This document shows, piece after piece, positions 49,667-59,439 of a stretch of DNA of 64,000 nucleotides. The stretch is from Stappia sp. WLB 29 (GTDB taxonomy: Bacteria > Pseudomonadota > Alphaproteobacteria > Rhizobiales > Stappiaceae). Below the pieces are notes generated by a model, which was not told the DNA's origin, searched no databases, and saw only the letters and a program-made list of their open reading frames with translations. The translations under genes were made by a program, and so were the position numbers. Position 1 is the stretch's first letter. Every line of letters starts with the position of its first letter. The stretch spans positions 248,001 to 312,000 of the forward strand of contig NZ_JALBGD010000002.1 in assembly GCF_023507705.1 (NCBI RefSeq), written 5' to 3'.

Positions 49667-50407
49667 TCAGTCGGCGGTCTCGCCGGCATGCAGACGCGCG
49701 ATCAAGGCGAGCGCCTGGCGACGGCAGTTGTGTTCGGCGAGCCAGCCAAGCAATTGTCCTCCCGGAGCCCCGGCAAGCGTCTCGGGCATCACCGAAAGCT
49801 CAAAATCCCGAAGCTCGCCGGCAACGGAGACGACTATGCGGCCGTCCTCCATCGCCATGCCTTCGGGCAGGGCGAGCCGATGTTCGCCCTCCTTCCAGAC
49901 GATGCCGTCGTGACGGCCGGCGGCGCTTCTCGCCGAGACCTTCTCGCTCTCGTTCGCCTGCTTTCGCCAGAGCGTCAACTGGCCCTTGCGGACGCACCGG
50001 GGTCCTGAGCTGTCGGTGCTGAGGTCCCATACGCCGGGCGGCGGGGGGATGTCGCCGGCGCCGGCGCGAGCCGCGCCGAGCACCGTGGAACTGGCTTCGG
50101 CCGAGCCCACCAGCCGTTTCAGGGCATCCCATCCGGTGGAGGGAGTCTCGCTTTCGCCTGTCTCGCCCGGCGCGGGAACCGTGCCGGAAAACAGCCCCTC
50201 CAGCGTGACCATGCGGCCACTGCGCTCGATCAGGGTCAGCCTTGCGCCTTGGGGCAGGTCGATCTGCTGGTCGTCGGCGATTTCGGTCCCGGCGGAATAG
50301 CCGCCGGACGCCCCGCTGGCGGCGATGACGACATAGTCGGCCAGTGCTGCGGCCGGGCCGAGGCCGGCGAGCAGGCCGAAGCCGAGGCAAAGGGTGGTCT
50401 GGCGCAT
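49667..50407 (-). CDS. Secreted protein of unknown function linked to the cyclase/caspase genes
   Basis: Protein of 246 aa with a signal peptide (about 1-24, ending AALA). The start of the mature part, DYVVIAASGASGGYSAGTEI...LPQGARLTLIERSGRMVTLEG, recalls the beta-rich start of FecR-like periplasmic domains, although I cannot confirm this. The remainder is rich in charged and aromatic residues with no recognised motif and two cysteines. It follows the CHASE2 cyclase gene on the same strand by 77 bases and is the third gene of that group, so it may be an accessory or ligand protein for the same system. Confidence 0.6.
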   Translation of the reverse strand: MRQTTLCLGFGLLAGLGPAAALADYVVIAASGASGGYSAGTEIADDQQIDLPQGARLTLIERSGRMVTLEGLFSGTVPAPGETGESETPSTGWDALKRLVGSAEASSTVLGAARAGAGDIPPPPGVWDLSTDSSGPRCVRKGQLTLWRKQANESEKVSARSAAGRHDGIVWKEGEHRLALPEGMAMEDGRIVVSVAGELRDFELSVMPETLAGAPGGQLLGWLAEHNCRRQALALIARLHAGETAD

Positions 50408-50484
50408 GGCAGTCCCGGGTCTTGTGTTCGTCCAGTCCTTGCGCCGGCGATCCTTGCGGTGGCGCGCGGTTTTTCTCGTCTGCC

Positions 50485-52446
50485 TCATTTGCCCTCGAGA
50501 ACCAGTGTGGCCCCGGTTTCGCCGGCCTGCAAGCGACGAAGGTGCAGCAGCGCTAGCGGATCGTCCGGCCGCAGCCGCAACGAGGCTTCGAAAAGGCTGG
50601 CGGCCTCGGCATTGCCGGCGCGCATGGCCGCAAAAGCCTTGCGATAGGCGGATTGCCATGCCGGGTCCCGCTGGCGGGCAGCAAGAGGCTCGAAACAGGG
50701 CAGCGGGGTGGTGCGGCCCTTGAGGACGAGATCGGCCGCCGGGCGGCACTCGCTCACCGGGCAGCGGACAGCGACGGTTTCGCTCATCAGGATGCGGGTG
50801 CCGAGGAACCGGTTGGCGCCTTCCAGCCGCGCGGCCGTGTTCACCGTGTCGCCGATGCCGGTGTAGTCGAAGAAACGGCTGCCGCCGAAATTGCCGATCA
50901 CCGCTTCTCCTGTGTGCAAGCCGATCCGGGTCGCGCCGAGATGGATGCCGCGAGCGGTGATCTTGAGGCGGTAACCTTGTGCGAAATCGTCGAGAGCAAT
51001 GGCAAGGGCGACGGCGTGAACCTCCTGCTCCGGGTCGTCGTCGGGCGCACCGAAAAAGCCGACCACGGCATCGCCGATGATCTTGTCGATGGTTGCCCCG
51101 TGCTCGGTCATCAGTCGGCACATCTCGTCGAGATAAGGGTTGAGGATGTCGGTCAGGGCGGAGGGTTCGAGGTGCTCCGACAGACTGGTGAAGCCTTCCA
51201 GATCCGTAAAGAGGTAGGTGACCTTGCGCTTCTCGCCGCCGAGTTCCAGCGCCAGCCGCCCGCTGGCGATGCGCTCCACCACTGAGGGGCTGACATAGCG
51301 GGAGAAGGCAAGACGCAGGAACGCCCGCTCCGAACGCTCGGTCTGCCATCGCCGCCAGGCGAGCAGGCCGGCGGTGGCAAGCGCTGCAAGAGGAGGGGCG
51401 ACGAGCGGCGGCAGCCATGTGCCGCTCGAGACGAGCCAGGCGGCAAGGCCCGCATAGGCGGCAAGGCCGACGCCCAGCAGCAGGACCAGCCGGCGCGGGG
51501 GGAAGGGCAGCGAGAGCGCCAAGGCGGCAAGGCCGGCAAGCGCCAGGCTCGCCGCGATCCGCAGCCAGGGCGGCGAGGCGGGCAGTGAGAGTCCCGCAAG
51601 GCGCTGGGCAAGGATATGTGCGTGAATGATGACGCCGGGAATGGTCCCGGCGGCGCTGCCGCGGCCTGCGACCATCGGCGTCGGGTGCCGGTCGATGGTC
51701 GGCAGGTCCGTGCCGACAAGGACGATCTTGCCGGCGAACCAGGCGTCCGGGAGCAGCGGTATGAGGTGCGCGGGATAGAGCGCGAAGGGACCGGGCACGC
51801 CGTTCTCCGGTACCTGCGCGCCATTGCCGTAAAGGATGCGGGATCGCGTCCCGCCCCCGTTGCTGCGGTTCGCTGCGACTGCCTCCACCAGAGCCTGCGT
51901 GAAGGTGCGTGTGGTCTCGCCGTGTTCGGCCCGCTCTAGCGGCAGGTGGCGGACGACGCCGTCGATTTCGTCGCGCGGCAGGGCGATCAGGCCGTGCCCA
52001 CGGCTGGCAACGTTCTTGGCGGCGAATGCGGCCTGCCTGTCGGTCAGGCCGTCGGCGCCGGTGGCATAGGCCAGAACGACAGGCACTGAGGCCTCGTCGA
52101 TAGCGGAGAACAGCGCCTTGTCCTTGTGCGGGAGGCTCGGCTGATCGAGCAGGATGTCGATGCCGACAGCGGCAGCTCCCGCTCCGTCCAGACGCCTCAC
52201 GAGGCTTGCAAGGAACTCACGGTCGATGGGCGAGCGGTAGGGGAAGGTGGCGAGCGTGTCCTCCGTCACCACGGCGACGACGATCTGAGACAGGGTCTCG
52301 CCCGGCGGCGAGGGTGCGAAGGAAACGGCGATGTCGCCGGCAAGCGGGTCGAGCCGGGAGGCCGCGAGCAGGGCGAGCAGCGAGGCAAGGACGACGGCCG
52401 CGACCTCCAGCTGCCATCCGCCCCGACGTTCGGGCCGCATCGTCAC
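50485..52446 (-). CDS. CHASE2 domain adenylate/guanylate cyclase
   Basis: Protein of 653 aa: an N-terminal helix, a periplasmic CHASE2 sensor (about 35-295, with VGIDILLDQPSLP and VLVGTDLPTIDRHPTP), three membrane helices (about 297-370) and a class III cyclase domain (about 405-590). Catalytic features are the first metal Asp in FTDLEGFTSLSE (about D415), TIDKIIGDAVVGFFG with the second Asp, and YTGIGDTVNTAARLE with the transition-state region. The last 60 residues resemble a helical repeat. It would make cAMP (or cGMP) in response to an external signal. Genes for a secreted protein and a caspase-like protein flank it on the same strand. Confidence 0.9.
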   Translation of the reverse strand: MTMRPERRGGWQLEVAAVVLASLLALLAASRLDPLAGDIAVSFAPSPPGETLSQIVVAVVTEDTLATFPYRSPIDREFLASLVRRLDGAGAAAVGIDILLDQPSLPHKDKALFSAIDEASVPVVLAYATGADGLTDRQAAFAAKNVASRGHGLIALPRDEIDGVVRHLPLERAEHGETTRTFTQALVEAVAANRSNGGGTRSRILYGNGAQVPENGVPGPFALYPAHLIPLLPDAWFAGKIVLVGTDLPTIDRHPTPMVAGRGSAAGTIPGVIIHAHILAQRLAGLSLPASPPWLRIAASLALAGLAALALSLPFPPRRLVLLLGVGLAAYAGLAAWLVSSGTWLPPLVAPPLAALATAGLLAWRRWQTERSERAFLRLAFSRYVSPSVVERIASGRLALELGGEKRKVTYLFTDLEGFTSLSEHLEPSALTDILNPYLDEMCRLMTEHGATIDKIIGDAVVGFFGAPDDDPEQEVHAVALAIALDDFAQGYRLKITARGIHLGATRIGLHTGEAVIGNFGGSRFFDYTGIGDTVNTAARLEGANRFLGTRILMSETVAVRCPVSECRPAADLVLKGRTTPLPCFEPLAARQRDPAWQSAYRKAFAAMRAGNAEAASLFEASLRLRPDDPLALLHLRRLQAGETGATLVLEGK

Positions 52447-52486
52447 CTGGGTCTCCCGTGATCTGGCCTGCGGTAGGGTAGTTGCA

Positions 52487-54649
52487 TCATTGGTCGGCGT
52501 CGAAGCGCTTCACGCCCGACCGGGTGCCGTCGCGATAGAACAGCTCCACCGAGACGAAGGAGGTGGCGGCGGGAATGTCGATATGGACGGTGGAGCCGGG
52601 GCCGGCCTCCGGGATGGCGTGCGGGTTGTCCGGATCGCAGGGACCAGTATCGAAAACCTCGTTCGGGGTGTCGCTGTCGAGGGCATAGCGGACTTCCTGG
52701 ATCGCGCAGCGATAGCTGATTAGGTGGGTGAAATAGAGCAGCTTGCGCCCGTCCCAGTCGCGGAAGGCAAGCCATCCGGTGCTCAGCCGCTCGAGAATGT
52801 CCTTCTGGCCGGCAACGAGCGCATCGCCCGGCATGAAGCTGACAGAGAAGGGCCCCTGCATCTCGCCATGGATGTCGAGATAGCTCACCTCGATGGCGGT
52901 GTCGCCGGCATTGCCGGGAAGCTCGAAGGCCGGATAGGGGATCGGCGCGCCGGTCGAGGGGTCGACCGCGCCGTTGACGAAGCCGGTGGAGCGCGGTTCG
53001 CCGCCTGGCAGTTTCACGAAGATCTCGCGGGTTCGGTCGGCGATGGCGAGGGTCAGCATCCATCCCTGGTTGGAACGCATGGCGTTGAGGCGCACCGGGT
53101 TGGCAAGCGCGGCCGGATTGATGAAGGAGAGGGCGGCAAGGCGGGTCCTGGCGTCCTCTACCTGCTCGGCGGCCATCTGCTGGTCGAGATAGTAGCCAAG
53201 GAAGCGGCCGTCCTCGACGGCGGCCATGAAGCGATCGAGGAGATCGCGCTCGCGCGCCTTGTCGGTCGCCGACTGCTGGCCGAGCCGCGTCTGGCTGAAG
53301 TCCTGCGACTGGGCATAGAGCGCCGGCGAGAAGTCCGGATAGGCATCCAGGAACGCACTGAGCCGGCGGACGCGCTCGTCGCGCTCCTCCAGCAGGATCT
53401 CGGCGAACAGCGTGGTGGGATCGTTCCGTCCCTGCGACAGGGAGCGGTAGATCTCCAGCGCGCCGGTGCGTCCTTCCTGCACCCTCAGCACCGACTGGAA
53501 GCGCAGGTGCGGGTCGACCTGCGGCATGCCGAAGGCGAAATATTTGAGGTAGTCCTGCCGCGCACCGGGATAGTCGCCGCGGATCTCCTTGAGCCGGGCG
53601 TTGGAGTAGAACTCGTGCGGCTGGGTGGGGGTGTCGACGATCAGCGAACGGCTGGCGAGCTGGGCGAAGAGCTGCCCGATCTTGTCGTCGCCATTACCGG
53701 TCTCGGCCTCCTCCAGGCGGGTTTTCGCCAGGGCGGCGAAGGCTCCGTTTGGGAAGCGCTCGAGATAGCTGCGGATCTGGTCGGCCGATCCGCTGTCCTT
53801 CACGTCGTTCCACAGTTGCAGCTCGAGCTGGACGTTGGAGCCAAGTGTCGAGCTCGCGACCGCCGCGGACCCGTCGGCCGCCGCATCGGGCACGAAAACG
53901 ATCTCCGAGGTCAGCGAGGAGTGGTCCCAAGGCACCTGGTCGCCGCCGGTCGCCTCCACCACCCGCAGGCGCACCGCCTTGAAGACGGCCTCGATGCTGC
54001 GGCCGGGCACCAGCAGTTCCGCGGCGATGGCCGAGGTATAGGGGCTGTTGAGGCCGGTGCCGTCGGCGGCGGTGCTGCCGGGGGCGGTGGCGAAGGAAAT
54101 GAAGCTGCCGCGCGGCGTGCTGTTCAGCAGGGCGAGCCCGCCGGCGCCGACGGAGCGGCTGAGCGCGGTGTTTCGGCAGGCGTCGAGAATGACGATATTG
54201 GCGCCCTTGTGTGCGTCCTCGACCGCCGACAGAACCCAGTCCACGGCAAGGGCCTCGAATTCCGCATCCACCTCGTCCCGCAGGTCCGCGCCGATGGGGG
54301 CCAGATAGTTGCGCCCTCCTGCCTGGAAGCCGTGCCCGGAATAGTAGACCGCCGCGACCGATCCTTCCCCGGCCTCTCCGAGGCGCTGCGTAAAGGCGCG
54401 AACGGCCTGTTTCATGGTGCGCAGATCCGCATCGAGCACCGTCTCGACAGCAAAGCCGGCCCGGCGCAAGGTATCGGCGATCAGCGCCGCGTCGTTGACA
54501 GGGTTCTTCAGCGGCGTCATTGCATCGCCGGAATAGCTGCCATTGCCGATGACCAGAGCCAGCCGCTCCGCGGCAAGGGCGGATGCAGCGCCGAGCACCT
54601 GTGCGATGCCGAGACATGCGATGAGGGCGATGCCCTGCAGGAGGCGCAT
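52487..54649 (-). CDS. Secreted caspase-like (C14/metacaspase family) peptidase
   Basis: Protein of 720 aa with a signal peptide (about 1-27). The caspase fold follows: RLALVIGNGSYS at 29-40, the catalytic His H106 in VYYSGHGFQ and the catalytic Cys C158 in VILDACRNTAL. After about residue 290 comes a long helical region with repeat-like segments (about 300-520) and a C-terminal beta-rich part. Bacterial caspase homologues cleave after basic residues and are linked to stress response or cell death. It is the first gene of a three-gene minus-strand run with the CHASE2 cyclase (40-base gap). The frame is open upstream to 55021, but only 54649 gives the signal peptide. Confidence 0.88.
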   Translation of the reverse strand: MRLLQGIALIACLGIAQVLGAASALAAERLALVIGNGSYSGDAMTPLKNPVNDAALIADTLRRAGFAVETVLDADLRTMKQAVRAFTQRLGEAGEGSVAAVYYSGHGFQAGGRNYLAPIGADLRDEVDAEFEALAVDWVLSAVEDAHKGANIVILDACRNTALSRSVGAGGLALLNSTPRGSFISFATAPGSTAADGTGLNSPYTSAIAAELLVPGRSIEAVFKAVRLRVVEATGGDQVPWDHSSLTSEIVFVPDAAADGSAAVASSTLGSNVQLELQLWNDVKDSGSADQIRSYLERFPNGAFAALAKTRLEEAETGNGDDKIGQLFAQLASRSLIVDTPTQPHEFYSNARLKEIRGDYPGARQDYLKYFAFGMPQVDPHLRFQSVLRVQEGRTGALEIYRSLSQGRNDPTTLFAEILLEERDERVRRLSAFLDAYPDFSPALYAQSQDFSQTRLGQQSATDKARERDLLDRFMAAVEDGRFLGYYLDQQMAAEQVEDARTRLAALSFINPAALANPVRLNAMRSNQGWMLTLAIADRTREIFVKLPGGEPRSTGFVNGAVDPSTGAPIPYPAFELPGNAGDTAIEVSYLDIHGEMQGPFSVSFMPGDALVAGQKDILERLSTGWLAFRDWDGRKLLYFTHLISYRCAIQEVRYALDSDTPNEVFDTGPCDPDNPHAIPEAGPGSTVHIDIPAATSFVSVELFYRDGTRSGVKRFDADQ

Positions 54650-54855
54650 GAACAGGTTCCTTCTACGGTCGGACGGTGTGAAGTAGCCGCGGGCGCGCTG
54701 CCCGTCCAGCCGATAGTGCCTGTCCTTCACCGCCCTGCGATTGCAGCCCAATCCGTCATCGAGGTCAATCAGCACGGCAAAACCCTGCTGATGGGTTGCC
54801 CTTGGCGGTGCTTTTTCCCAAGATCCCGGCCGAGGCGAGACGGGAGTGGAACGAC

Positions 54856-55902
54856 ATGGGGCTGCGGGTCGGCTTTTCTGGGTATGGAGCGGCGGGACGG
54901 TATCTGCATGCACCGCTCGTTGCAGCTGCCGGCATGGAGGTCGCCGCGGTGGCGACTTCTCGCGGCGAGGAGGTGGCGGCAGACTTCCCGCAGGCTGCCG
55001 TTGTTCCCGATCTTGCGGCACTGCTGGCCCGGTCCGATATTGATCTGGTCGTCATCGTAACGCCGAACGTGCTGCATGTGCCGCAGGTGCGGGCCGCGCT
55101 GGAGGCCGGCCGCCATGTGGTCGTCGACAAGCCGGCGACGCCGACCCGCGCCGAGGCGGAGCAGCTGGCAGCGCTCGCGAGCGAGAAGGGCCTCAAGCTC
55201 GCCGTCTATCACAACCGCCGCTGGGACAGCGATTTCCTGACCGCGCGGCGTCTGCTGGAAAGCGGCGAGCTGGGCGAGATCGCGGCGCTGCGCCTGGTGT
55301 GGGATCGGTTCCGGCCGCAGGTTGCGGATCGCTGGCGCGACCGGCCGGCGCCCGCCTCCGGCAATCTCTACGATCTCGGCTCCCACCTCATCGACCAGGC
55401 GCTGCAGCTGGTCGGCATGCCCGACTGGCTGCAGGCGGATGTCTTCACCCAGCGACAGGGCGGGACGACGGACGACGGCTTCGAGCTGCTGATGGGGCTG
55501 GGCCGCATGCGGCTGTCGCTCGGCGTTTCGCTGATTGCTGCCGCACCGCGCGACCGGTTCCGTATCGAGGGAACGGCCGGCCTGTTCCGCAAGCAGGGTC
55601 TCGACGTGCAGGAGGACCAGCTGAAGGCCGGCATGACACCTCGCGATCCGCAGTTCGGCCGCGAGCCGGACGTACAGCAGGGCGAGATCGTCGGCCCGGA
55701 CGGAAGCCGCCGCGCGGTTCCGTGCGAGCGCGGACGCTGGCTGACCTTCTACGAGCGCATGCGGCAGGCCATCGAGACCGACGGGGAAGTCCCGGTGACC
55801 ATGGCCTCGGCGGCCAAGGTGATCGGCCTGATCGAGGCGGCGCATGCCTCCTCGCGGCTCGGGCGCCGGATCGCGCTCGATCCGGACGGGCGCTGGGCAT
55901 GA
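54856..55902 (+). CDS. Gfo/Idh/MocA family oxidoreductase
   Basis: NAD(P)-dependent oxidoreductase of 348 aa: Rossmann start LRVGFSGYGAAGRYLHAPL, cofactor segment VTPNVLHVPQV and the active-site lysine in VVVDKPATPTRAEA; the C-terminal domain has NLYDLGSHLIDQALQL. It resembles YdgJ/MviM-type scyllo-inositol or sugar dehydrogenases. ATGA overlap with a glycerophosphodiesterase gene indicates an operon. The start at 54856 was chosen because it begins the Rossmann fold; the frame extends upstream to 54796. Confidence 0.87.
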   Translation: MGLRVGFSGYGAAGRYLHAPLVAAAGMEVAAVATSRGEEVAADFPQAAVVPDLAALLARSDIDLVVIVTPNVLHVPQVRAALEAGRHVVVDKPATPTRAEAEQLAALASEKGLKLAVYHNRRWDSDFLTARRLLESGELGEIAALRLVWDRFRPQVADRWRDRPAPASGNLYDLGSHLIDQALQLVGMPDWLQADVFTQRQGGTTDDGFELLMGLGRMRLSLGVSLIAAAPRDRFRIEGTAGLFRKQGLDVQEDQLKAGMTPRDPQFGREPDVQQGEIVGPDGSRRAVPCERGRWLTFYERMRQAIETDGEVPVTMASAAKVIGLIEAAHASSRLGRRIALDPDGRWA

Positions 55903-56726
55903 GCGCGGCGCGGCCACCAGGGTTCGTGCATTCCTATCTCGCGGAGCCGGGTTTTCATGCACTCGCCCATCGCGGCGGCGGGCTGGAGAACCCGGAAAAC
56001 AGCCGGCAGGCCTTTTCCGCCGCAGCCGAACTCGGCTACCGCTATATCGAGATCGATGTCCAAGCCTCGCGCGACGAACGGGTGGTGGTCTTTCACGACG
56101 ATACTCTGGAGCGGACGACGGACGGGCAAGGGGTTGTCTCCTCGCTGGTCATGTCGGATCTCGCCGGCGTGCGCATGCAGGGCGGCGAGCCGCTGCTGAC
56201 GCTTGCCGAAGCGCTGGAGAGCTTTCCGGACATGCGCTTCAACATCGACATCAAGACCGACCAAGCCTTGCAGCCGACACTCGACCTGCTGGAGCGCATG
56301 GATTGCCTGGAGCGCGTCTGTGTCGCCTCGTTCTCAGATGCGCGGCTGCGGGCGGCCCGCGCCCGTTTCGGCGACAGGGTCTGCCTCAGCAGCGGGCCGC
56401 GCGCGGTGACCGCCCTGCGTTTCGGTGCGTGGGGCATGCCGGTGGCCGTGCCCGATGTCGCCTGCGCCCAGATCCCGCTGGCGCAGTACGGCGTTCCGCT
56501 GGCAACGCCCGGTTTCGTGAGCCATTGCAACGCCAAGGGCATTGCCGTGCATGTGTGGACCATCGACGAGGAAGCGGAGATGCGCCGGCTGATCCGGATG
56601 GGTGTCAACGGCATCGTCACCGACCGGCCGTCGCTGCTCAAACGGGTGGCGGAGGAGGAAGGCGTGTGGCCCGGATCGTCGCCTCTCGATCCCTCGGCCG
56701 GGCCCTCCAGCGGCCCGGGTGCTTGA
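55899..56726 (+). CDS. Glycerophosphodiester phosphodiesterase
   Basis: Cytoplasmic TIM-barrel hydrolase of 275 aa, no signal peptide. Catalytic residues are in ALAHRGGGLENPENS (His, Arg, Glu-Asn) and YIEIDVQASRDERVVVFHDDTLERTTDG (Glu, Asp, His), and VHVWTIDEEAEMRRL closes the barrel. Splits glycerophosphodiesters from phospholipid turnover into glycerol-3-phosphate and an alcohol. Its start overlaps the preceding oxidoreductase stop. Given the many lipid-headgroup genes in this window, it may recycle headgroups, but they are far away. Confidence 0.92.
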   Translation: MSAARPPGFVHSYLAEPGFHALAHRGGGLENPENSRQAFSAAAELGYRYIEIDVQASRDERVVVFHDDTLERTTDGQGVVSSLVMSDLAGVRMQGGEPLLTLAEALESFPDMRFNIDIKTDQALQPTLDLLERMDCLERVCVASFSDARLRAARARFGDRVCLSSGPRAVTALRFGAWGMPVAVPDVACAQIPLAQYGVPLATPGFVSHCNAKGIAVHVWTIDEEAEMRRLIRMGVNGIVTDRPSLLKRVAEEEGVWPGSSPLDPSAGPSSGPGA

Positions 56727-56838
56727 TTTCGCCGCATCGCAAGCCGATATCTCAGCCGCCTTAGCATCTGCCGGTCCGGTCCGGCGCGACGGCGTTTCAC
56801 CCTCAGACATTTACGAGCGTACGGGGCAGTCAGAACCA

Positions 56839-58773
56839 ATGAGTACCGAGCCGAACACGACAGGGGCAGGCACCGAGGCGCCGCAGAGCCACGCCTTCCA
56901 GGCGGAGGTCGCGCGGTTGCTCCATCTCATGGTGCACTCGGTCTACTCCAACAAGGACATCTTCCTTCGCGAGCTGATTTCCAACGCGGCCGATGCGTGC
57001 GAGCGATTGCGGCACGCAGCCCTCACCGATCCTGCGCTGCTGGGTGAGGACACGGAGTTCGGCATTCGCCTTGAGGCGGACGAAGCGGGCCGCAAGCTGG
57101 TGGTGTCCGACAACGGTTCGGGCATGACCCGGCAGGAGCTGATCGACAATCTCGGCACCATCGCCCGCTCCGGCACCAAGGCGTTCATGGACCGGCTGGG
57201 CGAGGGCAAGGACGGAACGGCGCTGATCGGCCAGTTCGGCGTCGGCTTCTACTCCGCCTTCATGGTGGCGGAGAAGGTGGACGTGGTGAGCCGCGCCGCC
57301 GGCAGCAGCGAGGCCTGGCAGTGGAGCTCGGACGGGCTCGGCGCCTTCACGGTGGAGCCGGCTCCTGCCGACGCGGACGTGCCTGTGCGCGGAACCCGGG
57401 TGATCCTGCATCTGAAGGACGATGCCGCATCCTATGCGCGGCCTGCCACCATCGAGCGGATCGTCCGCGCCTATTCCGCGCATGTACCGGTACCGATCAC
57501 GCTGGTCACCCAGCCCGAAGACGATGGCAAGGTGAGCGAGCCTCGTCGCCTTGCCGACGGCACCGCGCTGTGGACGCGTTCGAAGTCCGAGATCGGCGAG
57601 GAGGAATATCGCGAGTTCTACGGCCATGTGTCGGGACAGTTCGACGAGCCGGCGATGACCGTCCACTACCGGGCGGAAGGGCGGCACGAATATTCCGTGC
57701 TGCTGTTCGTGCCGTCGATGAAGCCGTTCGACCTGTTCGACCCCGACCGCAAGGGACGGGTGAAGCTCTATGTCCGCCGGGTGTTCATCGCCGATGACGT
57801 GGACCTGCTGCCGGCGTGGCTGCGCTTCGTGCGCGGCGTCATCGATTCCTCCGACCTGCCGCTCAACCTGTCGCGCGAGATGCTGCAGCACAATCCGGTG
57901 CTGGATGCTATCCGCAAGGGCGTGACCAACCGGCTGCTCGGAGATCTGCAGAAGCTGTCGGAAAGCGATGCGGCGGCCTACGAGAAGGTCTGGGAGACCT
58001 TCGGCCCGGTGCTGAAGGAAGGCATCTACGAGGACTTCGAGCGCAAGGAAAAGCTCCTCGGCCTCGCCCGGTTCCGCAGCAGCCGCGACAACGGGCAGAG
58101 CTGGCGGTCGCTGTCCGACTATGTGGCGGACCTGAAGGAAAACCAGACCCAGATCTATTACGCGACCGGCGCGAGCCAGGAGGCGATTGCCGCCAGCCCG
58201 CACCTGGAGGGCTTCCGTGCCCGCGGCGTCGAGGTGCTGTACCTCGCCGATCCGGTCGATGCGTTCTGGGTGCAGATGGTGGAAGGCTTCGAGGGCAAGC
58301 CGTTCCGCTCGATCACGCAAGGCGCTGCGGAGCTCGATAGCATCCCGGTCAGCGAGACGGAGGCCGATGCCGACAAGAAGGCCGAGGCCGGCGATACCGA
58401 TATCGGTCTGGTCACGGCCTTCCTGAAGGAGACGCTCGGCGAGCGGGTGTCGGACGTGCGCAGTTCCTCGCGTCTCGCCGAGAGCCCCGTCTGTCTCGTC
58501 GCGCCCGAGCATGGGCCCGACCGGCAGTTCGAGAAGCTGATGTCGCGGCAGGGCGACGGGCGGGCGCGCCTTGCGCCGGTGCTGGAATTCAACCCTTCGC
58601 ACGAATTGCTGGCTCGTCTTTCCTCGGCTTTGGCCGGCAGCGGCGACAAGGGCAAGCTTGAAGATACCGCCTGGCTGCTGCTCGACCAGGCGCTGATCCT
58701 CGACGGCGAGGTGCCGGCGGACCCGGTCGCCTTCGCCCGCCGGCTGTCCGCGGTGATGGGGCGCGGGCTCTGA
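56839..58773 (+). CDS. htpG: Molecular chaperone HtpG (Hsp90)
   Basis: Hsp90 of 644 aa. The N-terminal ATPase has YSNKDIFLRELISNAADACERLR, DNGSGMTRQELIDNLGTIARSGTKAF and GQFGVGFYSAFMVAEKV. The middle domain has LYVRRVFIADDVDLLPAWLRF and GVIDSSDLPLNLSREMLQ, and the C-terminal dimer domain closes at the stop. ATP-dependent folding and remodelling of client proteins under stress. The start at 56839 follows a weak site about 110 bases after the preceding gene. No heat-shock promoter element is obvious. Confidence 0.96.
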   Translation: MSTEPNTTGAGTEAPQSHAFQAEVARLLHLMVHSVYSNKDIFLRELISNAADACERLRHAALTDPALLGEDTEFGIRLEADEAGRKLVVSDNGSGMTRQELIDNLGTIARSGTKAFMDRLGEGKDGTALIGQFGVGFYSAFMVAEKVDVVSRAAGSSEAWQWSSDGLGAFTVEPAPADADVPVRGTRVILHLKDDAASYARPATIERIVRAYSAHVPVPITLVTQPEDDGKVSEPRRLADGTALWTRSKSEIGEEEYREFYGHVSGQFDEPAMTVHYRAEGRHEYSVLLFVPSMKPFDLFDPDRKGRVKLYVRRVFIADDVDLLPAWLRFVRGVIDSSDLPLNLSREMLQHNPVLDAIRKGVTNRLLGDLQKLSESDAAAYEKVWETFGPVLKEGIYEDFERKEKLLGLARFRSSRDNGQSWRSLSDYVADLKENQTQIYYATGASQEAIAASPHLEGFRARGVEVLYLADPVDAFWVQMVEGFEGKPFRSITQGAAELDSIPVSETEADADKKAEAGDTDIGLVTAFLKETLGERVSDVRSSSRLAESPVCLVAPEHGPDRQFEKLMSRQGDGRARLAPVLEFNPSHELLARLSSALAGSGDKGKLEDTAWLLLDQALILDGEVPADPVAFARRLSAVMGRGL

Positions 58774-58784
58774 TCCGAGGTGAC

Positions 58785-58806
58785 GGGGAGGCGGTCTCGC
58801 CTCCCC
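58785..58806. terminator. Hairpin between convergent htpG and lysE-type genes
   Basis: Perfect 8-bp stem GGGGAGGC/GCCTCCCC with a 6-base loop, flanked by an outer TGATCC/GGATCA repeat. It lies between two converging genes and probably ends both transcripts. U-run absent. Confidence 0.65.
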
Positions 58807-58809
58807 GGA

Positions 58810-59439
58810 TCACCCAGCGTCGAGAACGACCGGGATCATCGAGGCGACGAGCAGCACTGCCATCGCGATATTGAAGAGGCGAGCCGCGCGCGGCTGCTTG
58901 AGAAGCTCGCCGACGGCCGCGCCGAACGCGAGCCAGGGCAGGCAGCCGAGGGCAGCGGCAACGATGAAGACGCCGGCGAGAATCCCGGCCTGCTGCAGCA
59001 CGCCGCCGCTGCCGGGATGCATGTAGGTGCCGATGGCGCCGGCGGCGATCAGCCAGGCTTTGGGATTGACCCACTGAAACAGGGCGGCGCCGACGAAGCT
59101 GCCGCGCCGTTCCGCCGGCTTGTCCTTTGCTGCTGTTGTCTCGTCCGTCCTGCCGACCGGGGCCGAGCCGATCTTCCAGGCAAGCCATAGGAGCACGACG
59201 AGGCCGACGATGCGGATCGCGTCCATCACATGCGGCAGGGTGAAGACCGTGCCTCCGAGGCCGACGGCGAGGGCGAAGATCATCGCGGCGAAGCCGAAGA
59301 CGATGCCCCACAGGGTCGGCATGCCCTTGCGAAAGCCGGCGGATCCGCCGATGGCGGTCAGCAGCACGTTGTTGGGGCCGGGCGTCACCGAGGCGACGAA
59401 GGCGAAGGTGGCGAAGGCGACGAGCTGGTCGGATGTCAT
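58810..59439 (-). CDS. LysE/RhtB family exporter
   Basis: Membrane protein of 209 aa with about six helices and the family signature TPGPNNVLL near the N-terminus (about 19-27). FQWVNPKAWLIAAGAI in the middle is also typical. Exports amino acids or related small metabolites. It is divergent from a LysR regulator 187 bases away, a usual arrangement in which the regulator controls the exporter. The start at 59439 begins directly with the first helix; the longer open frame upstream has no support. Confidence 0.9.
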   Translation of the reverse strand: MTSDQLVAFATFAFVASVTPGPNNVLLTAIGGSAGFRKGMPTLWGIVFGFAAMIFALAVGLGGTVFTLPHVMDAIRIVGLVVLLWLAWKIGSAPVGRTDETTAAKDKPAERRGSFVGAALFQWVNPKAWLIAAGAIGTYMHPGSGGVLQQAGILAGVFIVAAALGCLPWLAFGAAVGELLKQPRAARLFNIAMAVLLVASMIPVVLDAG

